A stretch of 64,000 bases of DNA from Streptomyces sp. BA2 (GCF_009769735.1 NZ_WSRO01000001.1:124001-188000), one strand, 5' to 3'; shown: positions 17,580 to 27,271, counted from the first letter of the stretch. Numbers and translations: made by a program. Notes: generated by a model from the sequence alone, not told the origin.

Positions 17580-19664
17580 ATGTCCGTCGGCATTCCCACC
17601 GATCGCGCCCGCCTGGAAAATCAACCGAAACGTCCCCAAGCCAGCGCTCGATACCGAACAGTGGCTGGATGGCGTGTGTTAGCAGGCCTATCAAGAGCCG
17701 GTCGAAAGCGTACGGCGATGACTGTGGCGGTGTGCGGAGCGGTCACCGTGCCGTTTGCTGCGACGCCGGCTCTGGCACTGCACACAGCAGCGGTCAAGCC
17801 CAGCGTGCGCGCCGTTCAGATGGTCTCCGCGCCCGCAGGGAGCGCAGGCAGGATCCAGGCGACGCCGGATACCTCAGCGGCCCGATTAGGCACAGGCCAG
17901 GCAGTACCACACGCACCGATGGGCAAACCTCGTCGGGCCCCGTACACACAGACGTTCTTATACACCGGCAGCGACCAAACGTTCACCGTCCCTGACAACG
18001 TGTACTCCCTGACCGTGGACGCCACCGGTGCCCCCGGCGCAGCCGGCGGCACTCCCCCCAATGGCAAGAGTGCGGGAGGACTCGGCGCTGCCATCAGTGG
18101 TGCCATCGTGCCCGTGACACCGCGTCAGACCCTCCACGTCGAAGTCGGCGGCGCGGGAAGTGCCAACATCGGCGGCTTCAACGGAGGCGGCGACGCCGGC
18201 ACCAGATTCCCCAGCCTCTATGGCGGCGGTGGCGGCGGCGCCACCACTCTGCAGACCTGCGATGCCACCGACACCGCCAACTGCACCCCCCTATACGGCA
18301 CCGGTGACGAACCCCGCCTCATCGCCGCCGCCGGTGGCGGTGGCGGCAGCGGCTACCTCGCCGGCCAGGGAGACGGCGGCCACGGTGCCGGTGCCGGCGG
18401 CGACGCCGGAGACGGCGGCGGCTGGGGCAGCGGGGGTGGCTCAGGCGGCGCCGGTGGAGGCTTCGGCATCGGAGGCGGCGGCGGCGGCGAAGGCGGCACT
18501 GGTACCGCCGGAGGCGACGGCACGGCATCGGACGGAGGCCTCGGCGGCAGCGGTGGCGGCAACGGCAGGGGCGGCAACGGCGGTGACGATGGCTTCGACA
18601 TCGCCGGCGGAGCCGGCGGCGGAGGCGGCGGAGGCGGCGGCAACGGCGGCGGAGGCGGCGGCGCTGCCGGCGGCGGAGGCGGCACCGGTGGTGACACCGC
18701 CGGCGACGGAGGCGACGGCACTGCAACCGGTGGCGGCGCCTCCTCCGCAGGTGCTGGCGCCGGTGGCGGTGGCTTCTTCGGTGGTGGCGGTGGCTCCAAC
18801 ACCCCGTCCCTGTACGGCAGGGGCGGAGGAGGCGCCGGATCATCCTTTGCACCGGTCGATTCGGGTGCAACTGTGAAGACCGATACCACCGGCGTCCCCG
18901 CCCTCATCATCACCTACACCCCCTCCGCTCCAGCGGAGGTCGCGGCATCCAGCGGTACGCCACAGGCCGCCCCGGTGACCGAGCCCTTCCCCACTGCCCT
19001 GAACGCAGCCGTTACTGATTCCGAGGAGCGAGCGGTCTCTGGTGTGCCAGTCACCTTCACCGCGCCGGACTCGGGTCCCTCAGGGACGTTCCCGGATGAT
19101 GCGACGACCGTAACCGCGACCACCGATGCCCAGGGGCTGGCAGCGGCGCCAATGTTCACCGCGAACGGCACCGCTGGTTCATACACGGTCACCGCCAGCG
19201 TCCCCGGCGTCACTGATCCCGCTTCCTTTTCGTTGACAAACATTTCGGATGCGGCGGAGCCGACCGCGTTGACAGCCGGCCGGGCCTCTCTCCGTCTCGC
19301 GGGTGACACCTTGCGGGTGACGGGGCTGTCCGCAACGCTCACGAGCAAGGGCAGTCCCGTTTCGGGACAGACCATCACCTTCACCAACGCACGGCGCACC
19401 ACGACCTTGTGCAGTGCTGCCACCGACGCCAACGGTGTGGCCTCCTGCGCGGCCACCATCACCGGCACCCCGTTCAGCAACGCCAGGCTCGCCCTGAACC
19501 TGCTCGGGCATGGCTACACAGCGACCTTCGCCGACACCCCCAGCTACACCGGATCGACAGCAACGGCCCGAGTCACCCTCAACCCGTTCAGCCGTTGTAA
19601 GCCGGCACAGGAAAAGGGACACCAGCTCCCCGTCCGGCCATCCAAGGACCACACAGCCTGTTAA
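17580..19664 (+). CDS. Secreted glycine-rich protein with Ig-like (Big) domains
   Basis: 694 residues. A long basic N-end followed by AMTVAVCGAVTVPFAATPALA (residues ~46-66) forms a signal peptide; ATG 17718 is an alternative start giving only the core. A beta segment (TFTVPDNVYSLTVDATG, ~133-149) opens a glycine-rich domain to about residue 430 with SLYGGGGGGATTL, PRLIAAAGGGGGSGY and SLYGRGGGGAGSSF, the hallmark of Gly-rich surface domains. Two invasin/Big_1-type Ig folds follow (~456-560 and ~563-680). There is no sortase motif or anchor, so it is released or wall-bound. Three TTA codons (17679, 17886, 17958) suggest bldA-dependent, developmentally late synthesis. It is a relative of the glycine-rich protein at 3 kb. 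Confidence 0.8.
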   Translation: MSVGIPTDRARLENQPKRPQASARYRTVAGWRVLAGLSRAGRKRTAMTVAVCGAVTVPFAATPALALHTAAVKPSVRAVQMVSAPAGSAGRIQATPDTSAARLGTGQAVPHAPMGKPRRAPYTQTFLYTGSDQTFTVPDNVYSLTVDATGAPGAAGGTPPNGKSAGGLGAAISGAIVPVTPRQTLHVEVGGAGSANIGGFNGGGDAGTRFPSLYGGGGGGATTLQTCDATDTANCTPLYGTGDEPRLIAAAGGGGGSGYLAGQGDGGHGAGAGGDAGDGGGWGSGGGSGGAGGGFGIGGGGGGEGGTGTAGGDGTASDGGLGGSGGGNGRGGNGGDDGFDIAGGAGGGGGGGGGNGGGGGGAAGGGGGTGGDTAGDGGDGTATGGGASSAGAGAGGGGFFGGGGGSNTPSLYGRGGGGAGSSFAPVDSGATVKTDTTGVPALIITYTPSAPAEVAASSGTPQAAPVTEPFPTALNAAVTDSEERAVSGVPVTFTAPDSGPSGTFPDDATTVTATTDAQGLAAAPMFTANGTAGSYTVTASVPGVTDPASFSLTNISDAAEPTALTAGRASLRLAGDTLRVTGLSATLTSKGSPVSGQTITFTNARRTTTLCSAATDANGVASCAATITGTPFSNARLALNLLGHGYTATFADTPSYTGSTATARVTLNPFSRCKPAQEKGHQLPVRPSKDHTAC

Positions 19665-20006
19665 TCACCGCCGCGTGCGCCGTGCCTATCAGGCACGGCA
19701 CACCGGCCACAGCGTTGAGGGGCTTCGCGTCTTCCGGTCAGTGTTGTGGCCGTTTGACTCGCGCGGCCCTGCGCAACTGCGTGGCATGAAGGCGATCCGC
19801 CCCGCCGTGGAGAACGCTGCCGCTGCAGGCGCAGAGTTCGCCCGCGCCATCCATGCCGCGGGCGCGTCCGTCGAGAAAGGCCAATTCGGCCGTCGAGCCT
19901 CAGGGCGGCGACGCTGCCCCGCCGTCCGTGGAATGGGTGTACAGAAGTTGTGCCGGGCACGGGGACGGCGGATTCTGTAGGGGATGAACGGGGCTGATGT
20001 GGCGTC
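19665..20006. other. No gene recognised
   Basis: A plus frame near 19786-19980 has no motif and no clear ribosome site. Probably intergenic, holding the promoter of the phosphatase gene. Confidence 0.45.
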
Positions 20007-22484
20007 ATGACGGCATGGAACGCGGAGCAGAATGCGGACTTTCGTGGCCCGCTCGACGTCACCAGGGCGGCCACGGCGGTCCTCGACGCCCAGGGCACGG
20101 TCATCGGATGGAGCCCCGCGGCGGAGCGGCTCCTCGGTTACCGGCCGCCGGAGATCATCGGCCGGTCCTTAGCCACCTTCCTGTTACCCGACCCGGTGCC
20201 CTCTCCCCTCTCTCTGCCAGCCGAGTTACGGGGAAATGAGATCCGCGCCGCACGGCACCGGGACGGGCATGAGCTGATCGTCGCCACCGCGGTGTGTCCG
20301 CTGCCCGGCGACGGCACGGCCGCGCACGTCCTCGTCGCGACGGAGCTGAAGGACCTGCGGCAGTGGGAATCCGGGCTGGCCCTGTTACAGGGCCTGGCCA
20401 CCCAGTCGCCCGTCGGCCTGGGCATCTACGACACCGATCTGCGCCTGACCTGGTGCAACACGGCGTACGAACGGCAGATCGGACGCCCGTTCGCCGAGTT
20501 CCGGGGCCGTCGGGCCGATGAGCTGTACTCCGACGGAAAATTCGTGACCACGGGGCACCCGCCCACGCTCGACGCGGTCATGCGTCACGTCCTGGACACC
20601 GGGCAGCCCTTTCTGGACCTGCACTTCCAAGGCAAGCCCCCCAGCGACCCGGAAACGGACCACCTCTGGTCCTGCGCCTACTACCGGCTCCAGGACGCCG
20701 ACGGACACGTCTTCGGAGTCTGCGAGGACGCGTTCGACATCTCCGAACGCTACAAGGCCAAACGACGTCTTGCCCTGCTCGTCGAAGCAGGCCGCGGAAT
20801 CGGCACCGCCCTCGACGTACGGGTCACCGCCGAGAGGATCACCGAGGTGGCGGTACCGGAGTTCGCCGCCACGGTGACGGTCGACCTTGCGCAAGGGGTG
20901 CTGAAAGGCGAGGTTCCGGCCACGAGCCGCGCGGCGGCGACGTCTCTGGTGCGGGTCGCCCGCTGCCCCGCCGAGGAAGCCGAGCGGGTAAAGCCGGGAG
21001 AGCGGCCTCCTCGCTGCGGGCCCGACGCGTCCGACAGCCCAGCCGACCCCGAGCGCGCTGCTCCCTCTACCCCCGCGGAGTACCCGTCCCCCGCGGAGTA
21101 CCCGTCCCCCGTGGAGTACCCGCCTGGTTCGCCGCAGTATCGCAGCCTCTCCTCGGGCGGGCTCGTGCTCGACGACACGGTCCTGGTCGTGCCGCTGCGG
21201 GCCGAAAACAGCACCCTGGGACTCGTCACCTTCCACCGCGACGGCGCCGGTCCGGCCACCTTCGACGGCGGCGAAGTGGCACTTGCCGACGAGTTGGTCG
21301 CCCGTACGGCTGTATCCATCGACAACGCCCGCCGCTTCACCCGTGAGCGCACCGCCTCGCTCGCCCTCCAGCGCCAGTTGCTGCCGCAGCACGTGCCCGA
21401 GCAGTCAGCGGTCGAGCTGGCCCACCGCTACCTGCCCACGGACGACGAGACAGGGGTCGGCGGTGACTGGTTCGACGTCATCCCCCTGTCCGGCACCCGG
21501 GTCGGGCTCGTGGTCGGCGACGTGGTCGGCCACGGTCTGCAGGCGGCCGCCACCATGGGGCGACTGCGCACGACCGTACGCGCGTTCGCCCAGATGGACA
21601 TGGATCCCGTCGAGCTCCTTTCGCGGCTCGACGACCTGGTGGCGCAGCCGGCCGAGGAGCAGCGCAGCGAGCTGGGAACACCGGATGGGACCTACGCCGA
21701 TGTGACCACCGGGGCGACCTGTCTCTACGCGGTCTACGACCCGGTCTCCCGGCGCTGCGTCATGGCCAGGGCCGGTCACCTGCCGCCGGCGGTCGTCGCC
21801 GCGGACGGCCGGCCCACCTTTCCCGACCTGCCGGCCGGGCCGCCCCTGGGCCTGGGCGGCCTGCCGTTCGAGTCGATGGAGATCGAGCTGCCGGTGGGCA
21901 GCCTCCTTGCTCTCTTCACCGACGGCCTGGTCGAGGCGCGCGACCGCGACATCGACCACGGACTCGACACCTTGGCACGGGTACTCAGCGACCGGCACGC
22001 GTCGCTCGAAGAACTCTGCGACCGGGCCGTGGCCGAACTCCTGCCGAGCGGCTCGACGGCCGACGACACCGCCCTGCTGCTCGTCCGTACCCGCGAACTC
22101 GACGCCTCGCAGGTCACCGAATGGGAACTGCCCGCGGAACCCGTCGCCGTGCGCCGCGCCCGGGACCTGGCCACCCAGCAGCTTCACCAATGGGAACTGC
22201 AGGAGCTGACGTTCGCGACCGAACTCGTCGTCAGCGAGCTGGTGACCAACGCGGTCCGCTACGCCGAAGGACCGATCCAAGTACGCCTCATCCGTGACCG
22301 CACCCTGCTGTGCGAGGTCGCGGACAGGGGCCACACCTCACCGCACCTGCGCCACAGCGGCGAGGACGACGAAGGCGGGCGCGGCCTGTTCATCGTCGCG
22401 CAGCTCGTCCAGAGGTGGGGAACGCGCTACACCCCATCCGGCAAGACCATCTGGACCGAACAGGCCTTCCCCACGACCGGATGA
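20007..22484 (+). CDS. PAS-PAS-GAF-PP2C (SpoIIE)-HATPase regulator
   Basis: 825 residues. Domains in order: PAS (about 10-75, LDAQGTVIGWSPAAERLLGY), PAS (about 130-250, GIYDTDLRLTWCNTAYERQI ... DAFDISERY), GAF-like (about 255-455, interrupted by a Pro-rich insert with three AEYPSP/VEYPP repeats at about 354-371), PP2C/SpoIIE phosphatase (about 470-690; GGDWFDVIPL, GDVVGHG, FTDGLVEARD) and an anti-sigma-factor-type HATPase (about 705-825; ELVTNAVRYAEG, EGGRGLFIVAQL). Such proteins control sigma factors by dephosphorylating anti-anti-sigma factors while the HATPase acts as a switch kinase. Four TTA codons (20169, 20184, 20226, 20385) in the first 130 codons predict strong bldA dependence. No partner gene is adjacent. 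Confidence 0.88.
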   Translation: MTAWNAEQNADFRGPLDVTRAATAVLDAQGTVIGWSPAAERLLGYRPPEIIGRSLATFLLPDPVPSPLSLPAELRGNEIRAARHRDGHELIVATAVCPLPGDGTAAHVLVATELKDLRQWESGLALLQGLATQSPVGLGIYDTDLRLTWCNTAYERQIGRPFAEFRGRRADELYSDGKFVTTGHPPTLDAVMRHVLDTGQPFLDLHFQGKPPSDPETDHLWSCAYYRLQDADGHVFGVCEDAFDISERYKAKRRLALLVEAGRGIGTALDVRVTAERITEVAVPEFAATVTVDLAQGVLKGEVPATSRAAATSLVRVARCPAEEAERVKPGERPPRCGPDASDSPADPERAAPSTPAEYPSPAEYPSPVEYPPGSPQYRSLSSGGLVLDDTVLVVPLRAENSTLGLVTFHRDGAGPATFDGGEVALADELVARTAVSIDNARRFTRERTASLALQRQLLPQHVPEQSAVELAHRYLPTDDETGVGGDWFDVIPLSGTRVGLVVGDVVGHGLQAAATMGRLRTTVRAFAQMDMDPVELLSRLDDLVAQPAEEQRSELGTPDGTYADVTTGATCLYAVYDPVSRRCVMARAGHLPPAVVAADGRPTFPDLPAGPPLGLGGLPFESMEIELPVGSLLALFTDGLVEARDRDIDHGLDTLARVLSDRHASLEELCDRAVAELLPSGSTADDTALLLVRTRELDASQVTEWELPAEPVAVRRARDLATQQLHQWELQELTFATELVVSELVTNAVRYAEGPIQVRLIRDRTLLCEVADRGHTSPHLRHSGEDDEGGRGLFIVAQLVQRWGTRYTPSGKTIWTEQAFPTTG

Positions 22485-23239
22485 GACAGCTCGCCCCAGC
22501 CGCCGCCCACAGCGGTCATATAGGCGGCCTTCGGCACCCCGGACCGATGAGCAAGGGCCCCACCGGGCCGTCCTTTCCGCAGGGCCTGTCCGAGAAGGGC
22601 CAAGACACGGTAGGGAACCGCCGTTTCGGCGGGTAGGCCGCTGCCCCTCGAGCCAGCCGTTTCGGGGACGCGGACGCGCCGCTGCGCCTGCTGGTTGCGC
22701 TGGAACTGGCCGCCTCGGCAGGCGAGTTGCGTACCCATGCGATCGTACGGAGCTTCAGGGTCCGCGGCCTGCTGCCGTGGGATACGGCGGCAGGCACACC
22801 GTTCAGGCACGAGGCGCAGCTCCTGGCCAAGCTCGCGAAGCTGGGCTGCCCGAACGCCGGTGGGGCTGAGGCAGGCGTCAGCCTCGCCGGCCTGAGCCCG
22901 GTCCCCCTCACCGGCAGGCCGCCGCTTCCTGCCAGCGAAGACAGGTGACACTCGGGCACCCGACTGATGGGCCGGGCTGATGTAGGGCGAGGGAAAACAA
23001 CGCGGGACACACCTATAAGCCGCCCTCTGCGACGGCAGCGAAAAGGTCACCAAGACCATCCTCAGCGCGATCCGCCTCGACCAGCGAGGCCGACGCTGGC
23101 GATCATGGCAGCGAGGAGCGCGAAGAGGGGGCGTGTTCGCGAGTACGAGCCGTCCTGTTCAGCCTCCAACTCCTACAATCGGGTAAGCCCGGAGAGCAGC
23201 TGCTCTGCGGCACGCCGCGGAGTCCAAACGGGGTGCGAT
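22485..23239. other. No gene recognised
   Basis: The plus frame around 22655-22948 (PLRLLVALELAASAGEL, THAIVRSFRVRG) has protein-like composition but no start, ribosome site or family I recognise; it could be a remnant. The rest shows nothing. Confidence 0.4.
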
Positions 23240-23540
23240 CGCGCGCTTGTGCCTGGGACGGCGCGTGAACCGCAAACGCGTCGCCCGCCTCATGCGCGAA
23301 CGCGTCCTCCGGACCGTCTACCGTCGTCGTCGGCACTCGTTGACGAGGCCGGACAAGGGCCGCTCTCGTGTCCGGACGCATTGCACACACTCGGATCGCG
23401 GCAGCGAATACACATCCGCCAAAGTCCGGTGCGATGTAGGCGAGTTGGGACTGCAGCAGAGCTGCGGACGCACCGGACCTGCTGCAATGGCGCCGCCGCG
23501 GAGAGTTCTCAGCTCTGCTCAATCAGGCGGCGCTGACGCC
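23240..23540 (+). pseudogene. IS3-family transposase (OrfB) fragment with internal deletion
   Basis: GRRVNRKRVARLMRERVLR, then RRRRHSLTRPDKGRSRVR, the HTH_21 region of IS3 OrfB, is joined directly to HSDRGSEYTSAKVRCDVG and ELGLQQSCGRTG, the second catalytic Asp region. About 60-80 residues of the integrase core that should lie between are missing. The terminal glutamate segment is also gone. A non-functional remnant. Confidence 0.7.
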
Positions 23541-23674
23541 TGGCCGCGGATGCTGAGTGAGCGGTTGGGCGGGCAGCGGGACCAGCAGGTTGCACGGGTG
23601 ATCGAAGCTGGGTTGATACGCAGGTGATCGCCTATGTGCATACGGCGGATGCAAACGGTGCGCAGGCTGACCTC

Positions 23675-24427
23675 ATGTTGATCAAGCGCGGGACTCTGTT
23701 CGCTCTTCTGGCATCAGCGGCAATAGCCTTCCCTGCGGCCCCGGCGGCGCATGCCATCGTCAACGGCGACAAGGCCTCGGAGGCGTACCCCTTCATGGGG
23801 TCATTGCAGCGGCCCGATTCCCCACGCCCGGACGGGCATGTATGCGGTGCCGCTCTCATCGCCAAGCAGTGGATGGTCACGGCCGGACACTGCGTGCGCG
23901 GTGGCAAGGTCAGTGCGTGGAAGGTGAGGATCGGTTCTCCCCAGGTGGACAAGGGCGGTGAACTGATCGGGGTGAAACGCGCCGTGGCGCACCCCGACGG
24001 GGCCTACGGCGGCGACATCGCTCTGTTGCAGCTGAAGAAACCCGCTCGCGCCACGCCCGTCCAGATCGCCTCCCATGCCCCCAAGCCGGGAACCGGCATG
24101 CGCATCCTTGGGTGGGGGCTGACCTGCAGCAAGAATGCGGCCTCTTGCTGGCCGAAGGATCTGAGGGAACTCGACACCAAGCGACTGGCGGACAGGACCT
24201 GTGCGGATTCCGGGCTCGTGCCGGGCAAGGAGCTTTGCATCGCCTCTGTCAACGGCCGCGGGCCGGCCAACATGGACTCCGGCGGCCCTGCTCTGGTGAA
24301 GACCAAGGGCGGGTGGACGCTGGTCGGTGCTACCTCCGGCAGCGGAGGCACAACGGGCGTGGACCCCACCGTGTACACCAACGTGTCTGCCAAGGATTCC
24401 TGGATCAAATCCGTCGTAAACCCCTGA
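23675..24427 (+). CDS. Secreted trypsin-like serine protease (S1 family)
   Basis: 250 residues from the ATG at 23675 (an upstream GTG would add 17 residues with no purpose). The signal peptide MLIKRGTLFALLASAAIAF ending PAAPAAHA runs straight into IVNG, the canonical mature N-terminus of chymotrypsin-fold proteases, so no propeptide is present. The catalytic triad is seen as TAGHC (His), GGDIALLQL (Asp) and NMDSGGPALV (Ser). The usual GDSGGP has Met in place of the first Gly, which forms part of the oxyanion region. Six mature cysteines could make disulfides. Probably an exported trypsin-like enzyme; the primary specificity residue cannot be assigned with confidence by eye. Confidence 0.85.
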   Translation: MLIKRGTLFALLASAAIAFPAAPAAHAIVNGDKASEAYPFMGSLQRPDSPRPDGHVCGAALIAKQWMVTAGHCVRGGKVSAWKVRIGSPQVDKGGELIGVKRAVAHPDGAYGGDIALLQLKKPARATPVQIASHAPKPGTGMRILGWGLTCSKNAASCWPKDLRELDTKRLADRTCADSGLVPGKELCIASVNGRGPANMDSGGPALVKTKGGWTLVGATSGSGGTTGVDPTVYTNVSAKDSWIKSVVNP

Positions 24428-24868
24428 CCGTTGGGTCATGCGGTACGGGGTAGGCGGGGCCGAGCACCCCAGCACGCCACCCAACACGGACCGCAGTAGA
24501 ACTGTGCGGGGAGTGCGCGGGGCGAAGATCTGCACCGGGCGCGCACCGGAAAGCAGAGCCGCTCTCGGCAGTGTCGCGATCGGCACCCTGGCTCTGCCAG
24601 ACGTCCCAGCATCGCCACCGGTCTTCGTAAGGCCCCTGCCCGCCCCTCCGCCGACCCGCTGAAATCAGATCGGTCCCTGACCTGACCAGTGACACCGCAT
24701 GAGTACCAAGACATTGAATCGTCCCCCTGCCGCGAGGGCAGATCGCCGGGCAAGAACATATAGAGAGGCATCAGTACTTGCGGACGATGAGTCGCTCTTT
24801 ACCGCAGTGCAGCCTACCGACACCCCACAGGTAACCAGTGGGGCGCCGCCTCAGCCTCAGGAGGGGCC
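24428..24868. other. No gene recognised; leader of the cold-shock gene
   Basis: No convincing frame. Cold-shock genes often have long 5' leaders, and the final part (about 24780-24868) may be one; its ribosome site GGAGGGG is at about 24859. Confidence 0.45.
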
Positions 24869-25072
24869 ATGGCCAAAGGGACCGTCAAATGGTTCAACGC
24901 CCAGAAAGGGTTCGGGTTCATCCGGCCGGACGCCGGAGAACCCGATGTGTTCGTTCACTACTCGGCCATCCAGGGAGACGGTTATCGCTCCCTGGAGGAT
25001 GGAGAGAGGGTTGAGTTCGAGACCGTCTCCAGCCCGAGGGGTCCACAGGCCACCACCGTCGCAAGGCTCTGA
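24869..25072 (+). CDS. Cold-shock domain protein (CspA family)
   Basis: 67 residues, the normal length, behind a strong GGAGGGG. RNP1 (KGFGFI) and RNP2 (VFVHYSAI) RNA-binding motifs are intact, with [18 protein letters not shown] at the N-terminus. It acts as an RNA chaperone in the cytoplasm. It is monocistronic, followed after about 90 bases by a small unknown gene. Confidence 0.93.
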   Translation: MAKGTVKWFNAQKGFGFIRPDAGEPDVFVHYSAIQGDGYRSLEDGERVEFETVSSPRGPQATTVARL

Positions 25073-25164
25073 AACTCTCTGGCGGGTCGAATGCGCGCGG
25101 ACCTGCGTTCCGCGTCATTGATGTCGGGTCCGGCGACAGAGCCAGTGCGAAGAAGAGGAGAGAC

Positions 25165-25389
25165 ATGATGACCGATCGGCGCCACACGCTGAGTGTGCTG
25201 GACTGGCATGATGACGGTTCCTCAACGTCGTCGGTCTGGGTCGTCAGCGCGGACGAGCGCAAACAGATACACGACCTCCTGGGGCGTCTCCCGGACGTGG
25301 AAGGTCTTGTCACGCCGGAACAGGCGGACGAAGCGAGGGCAACCACCCGCAGGTGGCTGACCTGTGCCAACGAGTGCCCTCCCGCCTGA
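25165..25389 (+). CDS. Small acidic protein of unknown function
   Basis: 74 residues starting at the first of two ATGs, with an AGGAG-type ribosome site about 8 bases upstream (GAAGAGGAGAGAC). Soluble and acidic, with SADERKQIHDLLGRLPDVEG and ATTRRWLTCANECPPA; two Cys near the end. No family is recognised. It follows the cold-shock gene in the same direction and may share its transcript. Confidence 0.6.
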   Translation: MMTDRRHTLSVLDWHDDGSSTSSVWVVSADERKQIHDLLGRLPDVEGLVTPEQADEARATTRRWLTCANECPPA

Positions 25390-25732
25390 CCACTGCGACT
25401 GAGAGCGCCCGCAGATCGACAAACTCCGCCGCTACGGCGCTGCCCGCCAGGAGGTGCCCCCGGGGCGGCACCACACAGTCGTCAACTGGACCCCGCCCTG
25501 AAGGAACGGGCGAGGAGGCAGACGCCCGGCCAACTGACTGCTGAGTGGTCCCCTCCCTCCAGGCACGACCTTGTGAGGGCATGGCATGGCCGCCGACCCA
25601 CTGCCCGAAGGCCACCAGGCCTCGCTGCGGCTGGTGTACGCCAAATCGGCATGACCACCGGGCCCCTCACCCGGCACATCTTCGCCCTTTGGCCTGCTCT
25701 CAGGGCTGCTGTCCAGAGGAAGGCCTGACGCC
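25390..25732. other. No gene recognised
   Basis: Only shadow frames. The ribosome site of the next gene (AGAGGAAGG at about 25716) is the sole signal seen. Confidence 0.45.
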
Positions 25733-26191
25733 ATGGACACCGTCAAGATCACCAGTCTGGTCAGCGGCTTCGGAGACATAGCCATGGCGGGCTGGACCGC
25801 GATGGTGCCAGGACAGGGGGTGCGCTCGTACGCCCTGCTGGCTCACTGCGGCCCGCGGGAGAGCGGCAGCATCATGCCTCGCGTGGCAACCGCGCTCGGA
25901 CTGGACCCCACCCCCGGCTCCCTGACCCGTCGGCTCCGGGGCAAGACCCACTTCCGCCTGTCCGAAGACGGCTGGGTCACTCTCTCCATGCCGGGGGGCG
26001 AGTGTATGGAGTATCTGGCCTCCGAACAGTGGCGAGCCGCCTGCCGACGTGAGAGGTACGCGTGCCTGTACATCTCCTACTTGGGCTTTCGCTCCGACGC
26101 CAGCGTGGAGGGACACCTACAGGACATGGTCCAGTCCGGCCGGTTCACGTTGGGATTGGTGCGTCTGAGAAGCCCCGTTCAAGGCAGGTGA
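25733..26191 (+). CDS. Hypothetical protein, possibly DUF5949-like
   Basis: 152 residues with a good AGAGGAAGG ribosome site. The layout (MAGWTAMVPGQGVRSYALLA early, VTLSMPGGECMEYLA central, ACLYISYLGF late) is reminiscent of small Streptomyces cytoplasmic proteins of the DUF5949 type, a comparison from memory that a profile search should test. No signal peptide, membrane segment or catalytic motif is visible. Confidence 0.6.
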   Translation: MDTVKITSLVSGFGDIAMAGWTAMVPGQGVRSYALLAHCGPRESGSIMPRVATALGLDPTPGSLTRRLRGKTHFRLSEDGWVTLSMPGGECMEYLASEQWRAACRRERYACLYISYLGFRSDASVEGHLQDMVQSGRFTLGLVRLRSPVQGR

Positions 26192-26222
26192 GTTGGTAGT
26201 CCTCGCGTGGGTGAAGGCCGAG

Positions 26223-26345
26223 ATGGCCGTGCCGTGGCTCGGGTATCCGACGGATCTGCCCGACACTGAATGGGCCGTGTTGGCGGCGCTCGTGCCGCCG
26301 CCGAAGCCTGGTCGGCGGCCGCCGAAACATCCACCCGTTGGTGAG
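26223..26345 (+). pseudogene. IS5-family transposase, N-terminal fragment
   Basis: MAVPWLGYPTDLPDTEWAVL followed by AALVPPPKPGRRPPKHP is the standard N-terminus of IS5-group transposases (YPSDLTDxEW...PPxxxGRPxKHP). At about 26340 the similarity stops and a different, oppositely oriented IS remnant begins. Confidence 0.65.
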
Positions 26346-26600
26346 TGGTCTTGTGGATGTGCCGGGGCCTTGGGCTCGTCGGTGGGCAGGGCGCCGTCCG
26401 GGGCGGTGCTCCAGGGTCCGTCGCTGCCGTCGGTTCGTCGGCGGGCTCGACGTCTTGGCCTGCGACCAGGGCCAGGGTGCCGACCGCGTTCGCGGCTCGT
26501 TCCCCGGATTCTGTTCCGGCGGTCTCGTGGCCGCCCGGGACTTCGCTGGCCCCGCCGGCGGCGGCCACACAGGATCCATACAGCCGGCGGCGGAAGTGGG
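26340..26600 (-). pseudogene. IS1182-like transposase fragment
   Basis: On the minus strand AANAVGTLALVAGQDVEPAD and, after small frame changes, DGPWSTAPD and RHIHKTTHQ match the middle of IS1182-type DDE transposases. Flanking parts are missing. It abuts the IS5 fragment head to head, pointing to insertion followed by deletion. Confidence 0.5.
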
Positions 26601-26827
26601 ATCTGTGGTATCACCACCGTGGACAGCACCTGTAGCGGATGGCTCAGGCGCCCGTGGGATGAGGGATACATGTCCGTAGACCTCCCCGCCGGGAACAGAG
26701 CCTCCCTGTGCTCGGCCAGGATCGCGAACACACTCCGCTCAGATCAACTCCCTGCAGGTGTCCCCTACATCAGGCCCGCCCGGCACCCGGACGACTCACC
26801 CCGCATACCCACCAGACCCACCCCGTC

Positions 26828-27199
26828 TCAACCGGTGAGTACCGGGCGCAGGGTGTGTGTGTAGGCGCCGCTGACCCAGCCTCGTTGCCCCTCCAACCCG
26901 TACCAGGTACGGGTGTTGCCGACTCTCTGGCCCGCTTGGCTGCGGTCGACGGCGATGACGGTACAGGGCGGCAGGGAGCCCAGTACGCGGCTGCGGGTCG
27001 TGGGGTGCTCCCGAATACGCAGAGACACGTGCGCGGTCTGTACCCATCCAGTATTGGCATCGGCATCCACCTCGACTCGTGGACAACCGGCCGGCGGGTG
27101 GCCTGGTGCAGCTGCGGCGGCGGCCGGTGCGGCAGGGGTCCCGCCCAGGGTCAGCAGTGGGACAACCAGCAGAGAGAAGAACAGGCTTGATCTCGGCAC
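26828..27199 (-). CDS. Small secreted SH3-domain protein
   Basis: 123 residues from the GTG at 27199, chosen because GAAGGA lies 8 bases upstream; an ATG at 27259 would add 20 unlikely residues. A signal peptide (SLFFSLLVVPLLTLGG, cleavage after an Ala run) precedes a bacterial SH3 fold: AHVSLRIREHPTTRSRVLGS, then PCTVIAVDR, WYGLEGQRGWVSGAY. Such domains bind cell-wall glycans or peptides. Likely extracellular or wall-associated. A 7-bp inverted repeat lies about 75 bases upstream. Confidence 0.72.
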   Translation of the reverse strand: MPRSSLFFSLLVVPLLTLGGTPAAPAAAAAAPGHPPAGCPRVEVDADANTGWVQTAHVSLRIREHPTTRSRVLGSLPPCTVIAVDRSQAGQRVGNTRTWYGLEGQRGWVSGAYTHTLRPVLTG

Positions 27200-27271
27200 G
27201 TCGTGGTTCCTTCGCAAGAGGCAGCGCAGCGCCTCACCCTCGCTGAACCGGTTCTGCAAGATCCAGCTGCG

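Noticed and set aside
21070..21125. Tandem 15-bp repeat in the phosphatase gene as a mobile or CRISPR-like repeat
   Set aside because: It encodes three in-frame EYPSP units inside a Pro-rich linker; ordinary coding repeat expansion.
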